From contig NZ_JACAGN010000001.1 in assembly GCF_030324495.1 (NCBI RefSeq), positions 1 to 64,000 of the forward strand: 64,000 nucleotides of DNA. Reading direction: 5' to 3'. Positions 36,370-45,019 of the stretch are shown piece by piece. The notes under the pieces are model-generated. The model was not told the origin of the DNA, made no database searches, and saw only the letters and a list, made by a program, of their open reading frames with translations. Origin of the DNA: Myroides sp. 1354. GTDB taxonomy: Bacteria; Bacteroidota; Bacteroidia; Flavobacteriales; Flavobacteriaceae. Every line of letters begins with the position of its first letter. The stretch's first letter is position 1. A program made the position numbers and the translations under genes.

Positions 36370-37130
36370 TGAAAAAACTAACTTTTTATCTTGTTTTTGC
36401 CTTAGTGAGCATCGTTAGTTATGCTCAACCTGCAGATTGGCAAAAGTCTTTTGACAAAGTGAATGCGACTTTTCAGAAGGAACATTTCAAAGAGGCTATT
36501 GAAGGTTATCTCGCACTAGAGCATGTATATCAAAACTCACCCGAGTTATATTTTAACCTGGCGAATGCTTACTTTAAAACGGGAGACTATGTTCACGCGG
36601 CTTACTACTATGAAAAAACGTTGAAATTGAATCCTTCCATGCAAGAGGCTAAGACCAATTTGAACTTTACCAAAGAGCATTTAGAAGATGACATAACCCT
36701 CATTGAGGAATACGACAAAGCAGATATTGTCCATCAATCTTTGAGTAAATTATCTGTTGATGGTTGGGCTATTGTAGCAACGTTATCGAGTATACTACTG
36801 TTAATATGCTTTATGGTGTACTTTATTAGTCACAACAGCAACATCAAACGCCTTTTATTTGTTGGTATGATACTTAGTGTTGTCATCGGTCTTGGAAGTC
36901 TTTATGCAGCTTCCTTTGAAAGTAATTATACGAAAAACAGTGTAACAGCGCTTATTTTCAAAGCTAAAGTAGACATGAAAGAAGAAGCAAAGACGACTTC
37001 CTCTACGCTCAAAGAATTACACCAAGGAACGAAAGTATATATCTTGGAAGAAAAAGGACTCTGGTTAAAAGTCCGCCTAGACAACCAAGAAGTTGGTTGG
37101 ATCAATAAAGATGTTATTCGCGAAATTTAA
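36369..37130 (+). CDS. batE: BatE: TPR and SH3 domain protein
   Basis: A 253-aa envelope protein. Signal peptide about 1-19; TPR repeats about 30-105 (SPELYFNLANAYFKTGDYVHAAYYYEKTLKLNP); two membrane helices about 138-160 and 166-184; a bacterial SH3 domain at 195-253 (GTKVYILEEKGLWLKVRLDNQEVGWINKD). It is the last gene of the Bat operon. Its 3' end overlaps the convergent cvpA gene by 4 bp, and no terminator hairpin is evident. Confidence 0.9.
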   Translation: MKKLTFYLVFALVSIVSYAQPADWQKSFDKVNATFQKEHFKEAIEGYLALEHVYQNSPELYFNLANAYFKTGDYVHAAYYYEKTLKLNPSMQEAKTNLNFTKEHLEDDITLIEEYDKADIVHQSLSKLSVDGWAIVATLSSILLLICFMVYFISHNSNIKRLLFVGMILSVVIGLGSLYAASFESNYTKNSVTALIFKAKVDMKEEAKTTSSTLKELHQGTKVYILEEKGLWLKVRLDNQEVGWINKDVIREI

Positions 37131-37666
37131 ATAGATTCTGGCGTAGGTGTTTGCAAAACATCTACGCTTTTTTCAAATAGGTGTTTCACCATTTCAAACA
37201 AACTAGGGAAGATGTGTTCCGCAACGAAAAGATAAACGCTATAACTTTTAGAATTCGCTAAAGTTTCGGGACCAATCAGGGTAATACGGCTGTTTATCTG
37301 ATCCATAACAGCGTAAGCTAAGCTCATCATTAAAATTACGACAAGAATTTGAAATAGGGCTCCTAACACGCGATTAAAGAAACCTAAAAAAGCAGCTTCA
37401 AATATCTTGGTTGTAATTTGTGCGGCTAATCGAACCGCTAAGATGGCCAATACAAAAGCAATAACAAAAGATAATACAGGCAAAAAGCTAGACTCCCAAC
37501 CCCATTTTTGTTGCAGAAAATCTTTGACCACATTGGAAAATTTCAAGGCCCCCATCGTGCCAATCAAAAGAGATAAAAAGGCAACAACAGAAACAAAAAA
37601 ACCGTTTTTAAACCCTTTAAATATACCAAAGGCCAAAGCCAATACAACTAACATATCTAATATCAT
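37127..37666 (-). CDS. CvpA family membrane protein
   Basis: A 179-aa inner-membrane protein with four hydrophobic segments (about 3-22, 26-45, 62-85, 103-125). ILDMLVVLALAFGIFKGFKNGFF is the CvpA opening, and the third segment is followed by GFFNRVLGALFQILVV. CvpA relatives are needed for colicin V production and envelope homeostasis in E. coli; the role here is unknown. It converges on batE with a 4-bp overlap. Confidence 0.88.
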   Translation of the reverse strand: MILDMLVVLALAFGIFKGFKNGFFVSVVAFLSLLIGTMGALKFSNVVKDFLQQKWGWESSFLPVLSFVIAFVLAILAVRLAAQITTKIFEAAFLGFFNRVLGALFQILVVILMMSLAYAVMDQINSRITLIGPETLANSKSYSVYLFVAEHIFPSLFEMVKHLFEKSVDVLQTPTPESI

Positions 37667-37733
37667 GTTATCCTCATTTTATATTCCACTAAATTATTAT
37701 TTTTTCTATAAATCTGTGTCATAAGTAAATTGT

Positions 37734-37741
37734 ATCTTTGT
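37734..37741 (+). promoter_or_regulatory. Candidate -7 element
   Basis: TATCTTTG matches TANNTTTG and lies 21 bp before the ATG at 37763. It supports that start rather than the in-frame one at 37730. Confidence 0.4.
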
Positions 37742-37762
37742 TTCATTCAAACAAACAACAAG

Positions 37763-38119
37763 ATGGCAAGAGATGAACAATTAAAACAGAGGTGGGAAGA
37801 TGTCGTGCAAAAGATATCTACTCGCTTTGGAGATGGAGAGGTCCTCGATCTAGAAGCAATCATCTATCTTATTGGCGTTCAAGAATTAGGTAAAATCAAA
37901 AAACGATATAAAAAAGACGATAAAGTTAATTTGATGCATATTGCTATATGCCGCCTACTGGAACCCTATGGATATTATGAATTTGATCACTATGATAACG
38001 ACGGCTGGCCTCATTATAACGTAAAAGAACATTTACCCGCTTTGCGAGCAGGAGAACAAAGTGTTTTAATGAAAGAAGCCATTGTGCAGTATTTCTTAGA
38101 ACTAAAATATATTGACTAA
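37763..38119 (+). CDS. Conserved hypothetical protein upstream of pheS
   Basis: A 118-aa soluble acidic protein. I do not recognise a named family. It has a helical N-terminus (MARDEQLKQRWEDVVQKI), a central LEAIIYLIGVQELGKIKKRYKKDDKVNLMHIAICRLLEPYGYYE segment and a Asp/His/Tyr/Trp cluster (YYEFDHYDNDGWPHY). There is no signal peptide or membrane segment. An in-frame start 11 codons upstream (37730) lies on the -7 box and is less likely. pheS follows after 84 bp with its own -7 box. Confidence 0.75.
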   Translation: MARDEQLKQRWEDVVQKISTRFGDGEVLDLEAIIYLIGVQELGKIKKRYKKDDKVNLMHIAICRLLEPYGYYEFDHYDNDGWPHYNVKEHLPALRAGEQSVLMKEAIVQYFLELKYID

Positions 38120-38177
38120 AACGCACATAAATAAAAAATTTAGCTTGCTTTAAATTTTATGTCTAAATGAAAAGCAG

Positions 38178-38185
38178 TAAATTTG
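38178..38185 (+). promoter_or_regulatory. Candidate -7 element of pheS
   Basis: TAAATTTG matches TANNTTTG, 18 bp before the chosen pheS ATG at 38204. Confidence 0.4.
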
Positions 38186-38203
38186 CCTTTTACTTTACTT
38201 AAA

Positions 38204-39220
38204 ATGATAGATAAAATAAAAGAATACATTGGTGAGGCAGAACACTTCCAAACCGATAACAAAGAACAACTAGAAGCTTTTAGAATTAAATTCCTTTCTA
38301 AAAAGGGAATCTTAAACGAATTATTTGCCTATTTTAAAACCGTTTCCAACGATCAGAAAAAGGAATTTGGTCAGGCGATTAATACGCTAAAAAGCGCCAT
38401 TGAGACTAAAGTAAAAACAATCCAAGAAGAACTAGAGTCTAAAAATGTACAAGGGCTATATGGCGATTTAACACGTCCAGGTTATCCTATGTCTATTGGA
38501 TCAAGACACCCTATTTCACTTGTAAAAAATCAGATTGTTGATATTTTTAACAGTATTGGTTTTACTATTTCTGAAGGTCCAGAAATTGAAGACGATTGGC
38601 ATAACTTCTCTGCCCTGAACTTTCCTGACTATCACCCAGCACGTGATATGCAAGATTCGTTCTTCGTGCAGTCAAATCCACAACACTTATTGCGTACGCA
38701 TACCTCATCGGTACAAGCGCGCTATATGGAGGATCACAAACCGCCTTTGCGTACCATTTCTCCAGGACGTGTATTCAGAAATGAAGATATCTCTTCTCGT
38801 TCTCACTGTATCTTTCACCAAGTAGAAGGATTATACATCGACAAAGACGTGTCTTTTGCTGATTTAAAACAAACCTTACTTTACTTTACCAAAGAAATGT
38901 TTGGTAAATCTAAAATTCGCTTACGCCCTTCGTATTTCCCATTTACAGAGCCAAGTGCTGAAGTAGATATTTACTGGGGATTGAAAACTGAAGTGGATTA
39001 TAGAATCACCAAAGGAACAGGTTGGTTAGAGATTATGGGATGTGGTATGGTTGATCCAAACGTATTGACCAATTGCAACATCGATGCGAATGAATACAGT
39101 GGATTTGCCTTCGGTATGGGAATTGAGCGTATTGCCATGTTGTTATACCAAATCAGCGATATTCGCATGTTCTATGAGAACGATGTTCGCTTCTTAGAGC
39201 AGTTTAAATCAAACTTCTAA
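38204..39220 (+). CDS. pheS: Phenylalanine--tRNA ligase alpha subunit
   Basis: A 338-aa catalytic subunit of the alpha2-beta2 class II PheRS. An N-terminal coiled coil (about 1-85) is followed by the catalytic core: [19 protein letters not shown] (motif 1), [34 protein letters not shown] (motif 2), and [22 protein letters not shown] (motif 3). The ATG at 38204 fits the family start; an upstream TTG at 38183 overlaps the -7 box. pheT is not adjacent, which is common in Bacteroidota. Confidence 0.97.
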   Translation: MIDKIKEYIGEAEHFQTDNKEQLEAFRIKFLSKKGILNELFAYFKTVSNDQKKEFGQAINTLKSAIETKVKTIQEELESKNVQGLYGDLTRPGYPMSIGSRHPISLVKNQIVDIFNSIGFTISEGPEIEDDWHNFSALNFPDYHPARDMQDSFFVQSNPQHLLRTHTSSVQARYMEDHKPPLRTISPGRVFRNEDISSRSHCIFHQVEGLYIDKDVSFADLKQTLLYFTKEMFGKSKIRLRPSYFPFTEPSAEVDIYWGLKTEVDYRITKGTGWLEIMGCGMVDPNVLTNCNIDANEYSGFAFGMGIERIAMLLYQISDIRMFYENDVRFLEQFKSNF

Positions 39221-39226
39221 TTATAC

Positions 39227-39258
39227 AAAAGCCCGATACAATGTATCGGGCTTTTTTT
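39227..39258 (+). terminator. pheS terminator
   Basis: GCCCGATA, a 5-nt loop (CAATG) and TATCGGGC between A and T runs, starting 7 bp after the stop codon. Confidence 0.85.
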
Positions 39259-39317
39259 ATTGGACTGTACACTTAATAAACTAAATTCTCTTCCAATCCA
39301 AAAATATTCAACTAACT

Positions 39318-41804
39318 TTAAAAGTCTTTTTTAAATCCAAACATAAAACCATCTTTGAAGAAGTTACTGCCTTGGTAAGCGCGTACATAATCTACGCGAA
39401 ACCCTTTCATACTTCCAAATCCTATATTTGACAATCCTACTGTGAATTCTTGATATGCCTTTGTATCGGACATCATTGCATTGTGATAACCTGTAACTAC
39501 ATTCCAACCCGTCCATTTCAATAAAGGTAAGCGATTCATAATAAACCCCTTGAAATTGTATTCTACATGCATTTCCGCATATGATTTATTGGTACTTAAA
39601 CTGTAATAAGGCAACAAACTAAAAGAACTCAAACGATCATTCTCTATATTTAAGTGGGTTTGATTCCCTGTAAAATGCTTGCGATCCACGTAAGAAATAC
39701 CATCTGCATTGAAAAAGTGTCCTCCCTTAATATTATACGAGAATTCCCCTTTATTGCTCAATGAAATTTCTTGTGAAATACCCATCTTAACTAAATCGTA
39801 ATTGTAGTTATTTAAACTTCCCCCAAAAGCTTTTTCATAGCCAACATTGATTTTAGGATAGTTTGCATTTGGAATATACCAACGATTATCAGGATAAGAA
39901 ACGTAAGTCATACCTAAACGGATATTGGCATCAACTTTAAATTTATATACATGATGTAAATCGATGGGCGCACTTAAATCATTTAAAGGGTTTGTAGGGT
40001 CATTAGATGTATACGCTCTGCTTCCTGTATAGAAAGATCCATTAGCGTTGTTAAACAGCGGTTTTCTTTGTTCATACCCAATCTCTGAGGTAAGAGATAA
40101 AGCTTCCTCCATAAATTTACCCTGATATCCAATATAGGCCTTTTCATTGTTGTAGTACTTAGCAAAGTTTTTTCGGAACAACAGCGAAAATAAACTATTG
40201 AATTGCTCGCTAATATTATCGGAGTGAAACTGTTCAATCTTCGTTCCTCCTTTTACATAAATCAATGACTTATGAACATCATTAAAACGATGACTCAAAC
40301 TTCCGTACGCTCTGAAGCGTTCTGAAGCAAAACCATAATTCATTTCTACCGCTGCACGCGTATAGGACTTCTTATCTGCTCCATAGAACGTAGCATCAAG
40401 TCCCGTCCCCATAAAGAATCCTTGTACCGTATTAAATCCTATTTTATCCAATTCAATTAACCCCTTGTAATTGAAAGCAAAACGCTCGCTTTTACTTTTG
40501 TAAGTATAACCTGTAATAGGAGATAGTACCTCAAAACGATTATGTGCCATACGAATGCTATCTTTATACGCTGGTGAATCTTTATGTACTCGGATACTGT
40601 CTTTAAAATGGTAATCTTTCACCTCTTCTGTTGACAAGGGATACAAACGGTGATTGGTCCAAAAATCATCTTCTTTTTTATTAGCATCTTTGGCAAAAGA
40701 CAACACTTCTTTTCCAAAATCTGCTCTGGTGAAATTAGGTGTAAAGTTGTAATTATTAAACACACTTAAAAAAGTTCCTTGTCCTTTAATACCCAATAAG
40801 CTAATCATCATATCCAACGTTTGTGAACGTTTGACCCAAGTTTGATTCTCCGCATTAAAAAAGAAATTTTGACTAACTGTGATGGTTTCAATAAAGGGCT
40901 GTTGTAGACTCACCCCTGTTGCAGTCATATCTACTCCATATAAAGCAGCAGACGTATCTACAATATAAATATCCCCATAAAAAACAGGTTGATTCTTAAC
41001 CTTTGGCGTCACTTTTATCTTATTAATGAGCACACCATTGTCTTTAAAAGTCGCATCTAAACTATATTTATAGAAGGCAAAAGCCTGATTAGACAAAGGA
41101 GAAATCATTTGCATCCCAAAATCACCAATATTCAGTTGATTCTCATAGAAATCATAAAATGATTCATCTGCAGTATTAAAACTATAACCATTATTATTAC
41201 CGCTAACTTTAGAAGCGATAATATGCTCTTTTAACTGATTGGGTTTTTGATATTTTAATTCCGAAACGGTCTCAGATAAATATAGAATTCCTTGTCCAAG
41301 AGAATCCAATCCAGCCATTTTATTTCCGTTTACCAATACTTTATCTTGGGCGAATTTTGGAATTTTCAAACTCTTGATCATTCCTTTAGAATAAAAGTCT
41401 GCAGAGAAAGCAGCCATTCCCTTTGTATTTTGCTCTTTATTAGCGATAGCTCTGCGGATAATATCATCCGCGGGGTTTTTACCTACCTTGATTACGATAT
41501 CGTCTAGTTGGAATTCCTCCTCTTGCAAAACGATATCTACCGTTAGTGGTTTTCCTTGGTAGGAAATTTTTTTGCGTTCCGTTTTATAGCCTAAAAACTG
41601 AAAAGCAAGTGTAAAATCTCCTTGGGTTTTAGGTTTAATCTCATATAATCCCTTATCATTACTTATGGCTCCCTGCTGGGTTTGTTCCAGCATAATTGTA
41701 GCATAACTAATGGGTTTTCCTTCTTGATCGACTATCGTTCCTGTTACCTGCGCAAAAGAAACGAGCGATAAAAAGCACAAAAACAAGGTGAATAGTTGTT
41801 TCAT
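39318..41804 (-). CDS. DUF5686 outer-membrane protein with carboxypeptidase-like regulatory domain
   Basis: An 828-aa protein. Signal peptide 1-18 (LVSFAQ); residues 19-105 are a carboxypeptidase-D regulatory-like beta domain (VTGTIVDQEGKPISYATIMLEQTQQGAISNDKG), as in TonB-dependent receptors; the rest is the DUF5686 region, starting VGKNPADDIIRRAIANKEQN and ending in many predicted barrel strands with terminal Phe. No plug domain of a TonB receptor is seen. Such proteins are common in flavobacteria and of unknown function. Confidence 0.85.
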   Translation of the reverse strand: MKQLFTLFLCFLSLVSFAQVTGTIVDQEGKPISYATIMLEQTQQGAISNDKGLYEIKPKTQGDFTLAFQFLGYKTERKKISYQGKPLTVDIVLQEEEFQLDDIVIKVGKNPADDIIRRAIANKEQNTKGMAAFSADFYSKGMIKSLKIPKFAQDKVLVNGNKMAGLDSLGQGILYLSETVSELKYQKPNQLKEHIIASKVSGNNNGYSFNTADESFYDFYENQLNIGDFGMQMISPLSNQAFAFYKYSLDATFKDNGVLINKIKVTPKVKNQPVFYGDIYIVDTSAALYGVDMTATGVSLQQPFIETITVSQNFFFNAENQTWVKRSQTLDMMISLLGIKGQGTFLSVFNNYNFTPNFTRADFGKEVLSFAKDANKKEDDFWTNHRLYPLSTEEVKDYHFKDSIRVHKDSPAYKDSIRMAHNRFEVLSPITGYTYKSKSERFAFNYKGLIELDKIGFNTVQGFFMGTGLDATFYGADKKSYTRAAVEMNYGFASERFRAYGSLSHRFNDVHKSLIYVKGGTKIEQFHSDNISEQFNSLFSLLFRKNFAKYYNNEKAYIGYQGKFMEEALSLTSEIGYEQRKPLFNNANGSFYTGSRAYTSNDPTNPLNDLSAPIDLHHVYKFKVDANIRLGMTYVSYPDNRWYIPNANYPKINVGYEKAFGGSLNNYNYDLVKMGISQEISLSNKGEFSYNIKGGHFFNADGISYVDRKHFTGNQTHLNIENDRLSSFSLLPYYSLSTNKSYAEMHVEYNFKGFIMNRLPLLKWTGWNVVTGYHNAMMSDTKAYQEFTVGLSNIGFGSMKGFRVDYVRAYQGSNFFKDGFMFGFKKDF

Positions 41805-41900
41805 ACTCTATTTTTTTGGTTGATATAGAATAAGACGCTACTCTTTCGTTTCTGTTACACTTTTACAAAATGCGATTTAAATTTCCCTTTTTAAAACATA

Positions 41901-41921
41901 AAAAAGCGACCTATAGGTCGC
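41901..41921 (-). terminator. Terminator of the padR operon
   Basis: GCGACC-TATA-GGTCGC (41906-41921), followed on the minus strand by six T. It lies 13 bp after the stop codon at 41935. Confidence 0.75.
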
Positions 41922-41934
41922 TGTATATTTCTTT

Positions 41935-42633
41935 TTATCCGACAAACAAGAGTTGCCTTTTTTGTTGTTCTAGATCCCTTTCTATTTGAGGAACAACAAT
42001 TGCTTTTAAAACATAGACATACAAAATACTCAATGTCACAACAAATGCCTGTAATACCAATAAAAAAGTAGTTGTTCTCGCGAGCAAAAAACTCTGGAAC
42101 AAAAAAATGAACATCAAATAGTACGGCCAAATTTCTAAATTAAACAACACCGCATGCAGTAACCATTGTCTTCGATTTTCTTTTTTGTATCTGATTCGTC
42201 TTCGCATCAATTGAATAAATTGAATCACTATTAATCCCATCAATATACCTTTAATAACCTCATTAGCATAAAGAGCATAGGCATTACTTAGGTATCGAAA
42301 AAACACATAAAGCACCAAAAACAAAGCCGTTGAAACTACAATCTTAGGAATTGTAAAACAGTGCAGCAACAAACGAAAGCTCTTTTTATAGTAACTAGTA
42401 CTCAATTCGTTTACTTTTTGTTCCACGACATCGCTAAAACCAAAGATGCCAAATTTTTTAAACGCTCGATTCAATGCAACATCAAACGACAATTGTTGAT
42501 CCTCTTGCCATTGTATCTCGATATCATTGGCTAAGTGATCCACCAATTCCATCTCTACATCGTAGAATTCAACATAATGTTTACGAACAAAAAGATGTAA
42601 TTGTTCTATTTCTTCTAGCGTCACTTTTCTCAT
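41935..42633 (-). CDS. PadR-associated membrane protein (HAAS-like), copy 2
   Basis: A 232-aa protein. The cytoplasmic helical N-terminus (about 1-75) holds DVEMELVDHLANDIEIQWQ, also seen in the upstream paralogue (DIQSEVADHIASDIEVELQ). This resembles the helical signalling domain (HAAS/DUF1700 type) found in membrane proteins encoded next to PadR regulators. Four membrane segments follow (about 90-112, 118-140, 152-180, 185-210), then a basic tail. The ATG at 42633 is used; two codons upstream is a TTG. The 9-bp gap to the preceding gene indicates co-transcription. Function is inferred from context. Confidence 0.7.
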   Translation of the reverse strand: MRKVTLEEIEQLHLFVRKHYVEFYDVEMELVDHLANDIEIQWQEDQQLSFDVALNRAFKKFGIFGFSDVVEQKVNELSTSYYKKSFRLLLHCFTIPKIVVSTALFLVLYVFFRYLSNAYALYANEVIKGILMGLIVIQFIQLMRRRIRYKKENRRQWLLHAVLFNLEIWPYYLMFIFLFQSFLLARTTTFLLVLQAFVVTLSILYVYVLKAIVVPQIERDLEQQKRQLLFVG

Positions 42634-42642
42634 AAACAATAG

Positions 42643-43314
42643 CTATAAGGTTTTCCATTTTATCTGATATAACTTTTCTTTTTGATAATCTATTCTCCAA
42701 TGAATCAGGTAGAATAGCATTACAAATCCCAAGAAGAGATAGCTATAAAAAATCAACTCTCCTTGTGGTATCAACTTCATTTGCCCCAACAAAGGCATAA
42801 TGACAAAAACACTTTGTACCCATCCCAATCGCTTAAGCTCAACTCTCAGAAAAGTACCGGCTACCGTATGCAAAGGTACCTCTTTGACTAAATTGCGATT
42901 GAGCCAATAGAAAATTCCCAGACTTACATAGAGTGCAAGTAAGGTTCCTATTCCCCATAGAATATTCTCGTCTAAATCAATCCAACGAAAAAATACACCT
43001 CCAAGGAGTAATGTAGTTAGAACACCAAACAAACAAGCTTTAGCACCCCGCTTCAAGCGATCTTTGCTCCATTGATTGGCAACAAAACGAGGAATACCCC
43101 TAAAAAAACCTTTTGCGGGTTTCAACAGTGCATCCCATTTTGAAAAAACAAGAACAAAGGCTTCTTCGTAGCTTTTTCCCGATTGCAATTCTACTTCAAT
43201 ATCTGAAGCAATATGATCTGCTACTTCTGACTGAATATCAATATAATACAAGCGATACTGCTCAATTAAAAATTGATTTATATGCTGGAGTTGGTTGGAG
43301 GTAAGTATTTGCAT
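42643..43314 (-). CDS. PadR-associated membrane protein (HAAS-like), copy 1
   Basis: A 223-aa protein with the same plan as the next gene: helical N-terminus with EVADHIASDIEVELQSGKSYEEAFVLVFSKWDALL (about 25-65), then four membrane segments (about 95-112, 120-140, 158-178, 183-203). Paired membrane proteins of this kind behind a padR gene suggest a membrane module under PadR control, possibly sensing envelope stress or drugs. I cannot name a transport or enzyme function. Confidence 0.7.
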   Translation of the reverse strand: MQILTSNQLQHINQFLIEQYRLYYIDIQSEVADHIASDIEVELQSGKSYEEAFVLVFSKWDALLKPAKGFFRGIPRFVANQWSKDRLKRGAKACLFGVLTTLLLGGVFFRWIDLDENILWGIGTLLALYVSLGIFYWLNRNLVKEVPLHTVAGTFLRVELKRLGWVQSVFVIMPLLGQMKLIPQGELIFYSYLFLGFVMLFYLIHWRIDYQKEKLYQIKWKTL

Positions 43315-43337
43315 AAGTAATGATTAATAGAAATAAA

Positions 43338-43421
43338 CTAAGCTTGCTTTGATTCGTTTTTAAATTTTTGACGTAATCGCTCTTCAATATGATTTAGCCG
43401 TTCTCGAGTTAATCTATTCAT
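43338..43421 (-). CDS. Candidate 27-aa micro-protein in the padR operon
   Basis: An ATG-started 27-codon frame on the minus strand between padR (31-bp gap) and the first membrane protein gene (23-bp gap). It starts MNRLTRERLNHIEERLRQ and ends in KNESKQA, a highly charged amphipathic helix. It explains an otherwise odd 138-bp hole in a tight operon. No homologue is known to me, and its size makes chance possible. Confidence 0.4.
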   Translation of the reverse strand: MNRLTRERLNHIEERLRQKFKNESKQA

Positions 43422-43452
43422 TGATTTGCAGTGCATTAGAGTTAATAAAACT

Positions 43453-43788
43453 TTACGTCAATTTTAAATTGACAATGTGTTGCATATTGCGGATAAAATT
43501 CTCCAATTCTTCAAGTTTATTATCCGTTTCTTTCACGCCACTCTCTGTTAGTTTATAATACTTTCGTACCCGTCCATCAACGCGTTCCATATCTACATCT
43601 AAAAAACCATCAGCTTCTAATTTATGTAGCGCTGGATAAAGAGCACCTTCAGTTAAACTCATCTCACCTGCTGTTATTTCTTTAACTTTCTGAGTAATTT
43701 CATACCCATACATCCGACCATTTTCCGCCAATAACTTCATAATAATCGTATTCAAACTCCCTTTGTATAATTGTTGTTGTTTTGCCAT
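43453..43788 (-). CDS. PadR family transcriptional regulator
   Basis: A 111-aa DNA-binding regulator. The winged helix (about 8-80) shows the PadR pattern: GSLNTIIMKLLAENGRMYGYEITQKVKEIT, LTEGALYPALHKLEADGFLDVDME and VDGRVRKYYKLTESG. A short C-terminal helix would dimerise. It heads an operon with a possible micro-gene and two membrane proteins. Inverted repeats of TTAGGTAT cover its promoter (43800-43849), which suggests autoregulation. Confidence 0.93.
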   Translation of the reverse strand: MAKQQQLYKGSLNTIIMKLLAENGRMYGYEITQKVKEITAGEMSLTEGALYPALHKLEADGFLDVDMERVDGRVRKYYKLTESGVKETDNKLEELENFIRNMQHIVNLKLT

Positions 43789-43799
43789 ATATAAGAATC

Positions 43800-43849
43800 T
43801 TAGGTATTGCGAATATAGTCTTTTTTTGATACCTAAAACAATTAGGTAT
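43800..43849 (-). promoter_or_regulatory. padR promoter with putative PadR operators
   Basis: ATACCTAA (43829-43836), 5 nt, TTAGGTAT (43842-43849) is a perfect inverted repeat with 8-bp arms. A third copy, TTAGGTAT, lies at 43800-43807. On the minus strand TTG (43839-43841) and TATATTCG (43810-43817) are 21 nt apart, a near-consensus promoter. The palindrome covers the -33 box, and the third half-site lies at the expected start of transcription. Confidence 0.6.
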
Positions 43850-43902
43850 AATATTTTTAGTTAAACCAAGAAGTAAAACTTCCTTTTACTCGGTGGGTTT
43901 TG

Positions 43903-43910
43903 TATTTTTG
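43903..43910 (+). promoter_or_regulatory. Candidate -7 element of the PaaE-like gene
   Basis: TATTTTTG matches TANNTTTG, 22 bp before the ATG at 43933. No clear -33 box. Confidence 0.4.
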
Positions 43911-43932
43911 CGAACTTAAACAGAACTAAACG

Positions 43933-44985
43933 ATGTCAAGATTCAACAAATTAACGGTAAAAGAGATTCGAAGAGAAACTCCAAGTGCGGTATCTATCGT
44001 ATTTGATATTCCTGCAGCCTTACAATCAGAATATGAGTTTGTTGCAGGTCAATATCTCAACATTAGATATGAATATAACGGCAAAGAAATAAGACGTGCT
44101 TATTCAATTTGTTCTACTCCTCAAAGTGGAGAGATTCGCCTTGTGGTCAAAAAAGTAGAAGAGGGAGCCTTCTCCACGTATGCCAATAATGAGTTGAAAG
44201 TAGGAGATCAATTAGAAGTAGATACACCTGAGGGTCGTTTTACTTTTACTCCCAATGCGGAAGCATCGAATAACTATGCTGCATTTGTTGCAGGTAGTGG
44301 TATTACACCCGTAATGTCTATTTTACAGACGGTATTGAACGAAGAGCCGAACAGTAAATTTGTATTGGTTTATGGAAATAAATCGGCAGAAGAGACCATC
44401 TTTCATACCCAACTACACCAATTACAAGAGCAATATCCAGAACAATTGTACGTACACTTTGTGTATTCGAGAATGAGAGAAAACGATTCTCTTTTTGGAC
44501 GCATTGACAAAGCTGCCATTAATTTTGTAGTCAACAACAAACACCAAGATAAATCGTTTACCAACTATTTCTTGTGTGGCCCTGAAACGATGATTGATGT
44601 AGTAAGTGAAACACTACAAGCAAAAGGAATAGCGAAAGACCAAATTCTATTTGAAATTTTCACTCCTAATACTGATGGAAATAATCCAGTAGAAACAGGA
44701 GGAGGAAGTACTAAAGTGACCGTAATTGTAGACGATGAGGAATCTACTTTTGAGATGCCGAAAAGTCAAGCGTTATTAAACGGTGTATTAGAAGCAGGAA
44801 TTGATGCTCCTTATTCGTGCCAAGGTGGTATTTGTAGTTCTTGTATGTGTAGAGTAACTAAGGGTTCTGCTACAATGAAACGCAATAGTATCTTATCCGA
44901 TGACGAAGTTGCAGAAGGGTTGATCTTATCTTGTCAAGCGATTGTTACCTCAGATGAAATTCACATCAATTATGACGATATATAA
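43933..44985 (+). CDS. PaaE-like flavin/2Fe-2S oxidoreductase
   Basis: A 350-aa electron-transfer protein: FAD-binding domain (about 1-105, RRAYSICST), NAD(P)H-binding domain (about 108-235, AFVAGSGITPVMSIL and YFLCGPETMI), and a C-terminal plant-type ferredoxin domain (about 262-350) with YSCQGGICSSCMC and a later ILSCQ supplying four Cys ligands for a 2Fe-2S cluster. This is the PaaE/Hcr type that feeds electrons to oxygenases. No phenylacetate (paaABCD) genes are adjacent, so the partner is unknown. Confidence 0.88.
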   Translation: MSRFNKLTVKEIRRETPSAVSIVFDIPAALQSEYEFVAGQYLNIRYEYNGKEIRRAYSICSTPQSGEIRLVVKKVEEGAFSTYANNELKVGDQLEVDTPEGRFTFTPNAEASNNYAAFVAGSGITPVMSILQTVLNEEPNSKFVLVYGNKSAEETIFHTQLHQLQEQYPEQLYVHFVYSRMRENDSLFGRIDKAAINFVVNNKHQDKSFTNYFLCGPETMIDVVSETLQAKGIAKDQILFEIFTPNTDGNNPVETGGGSTKVTVIVDDEESTFEMPKSQALLNGVLEAGIDAPYSCQGGICSSCMCRVTKGSATMKRNSILSDDEVAEGLILSCQAIVTSDEIHINYDDI

Positions 44986-44986
44986 T

Positions 44987-45016
44987 AAAAAAAGGCTACA
45001 TAAAGTAGCCTTTTTT
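44987..45016. terminator. Bidirectional terminator
   Basis: GGCTAC, a 5-nt loop (ATAAA) and GTAGCC flanked by A and T runs, between the convergent reductase and lipoprotein genes. Confidence 0.8.
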
Positions 45017-45019
45017 ATT

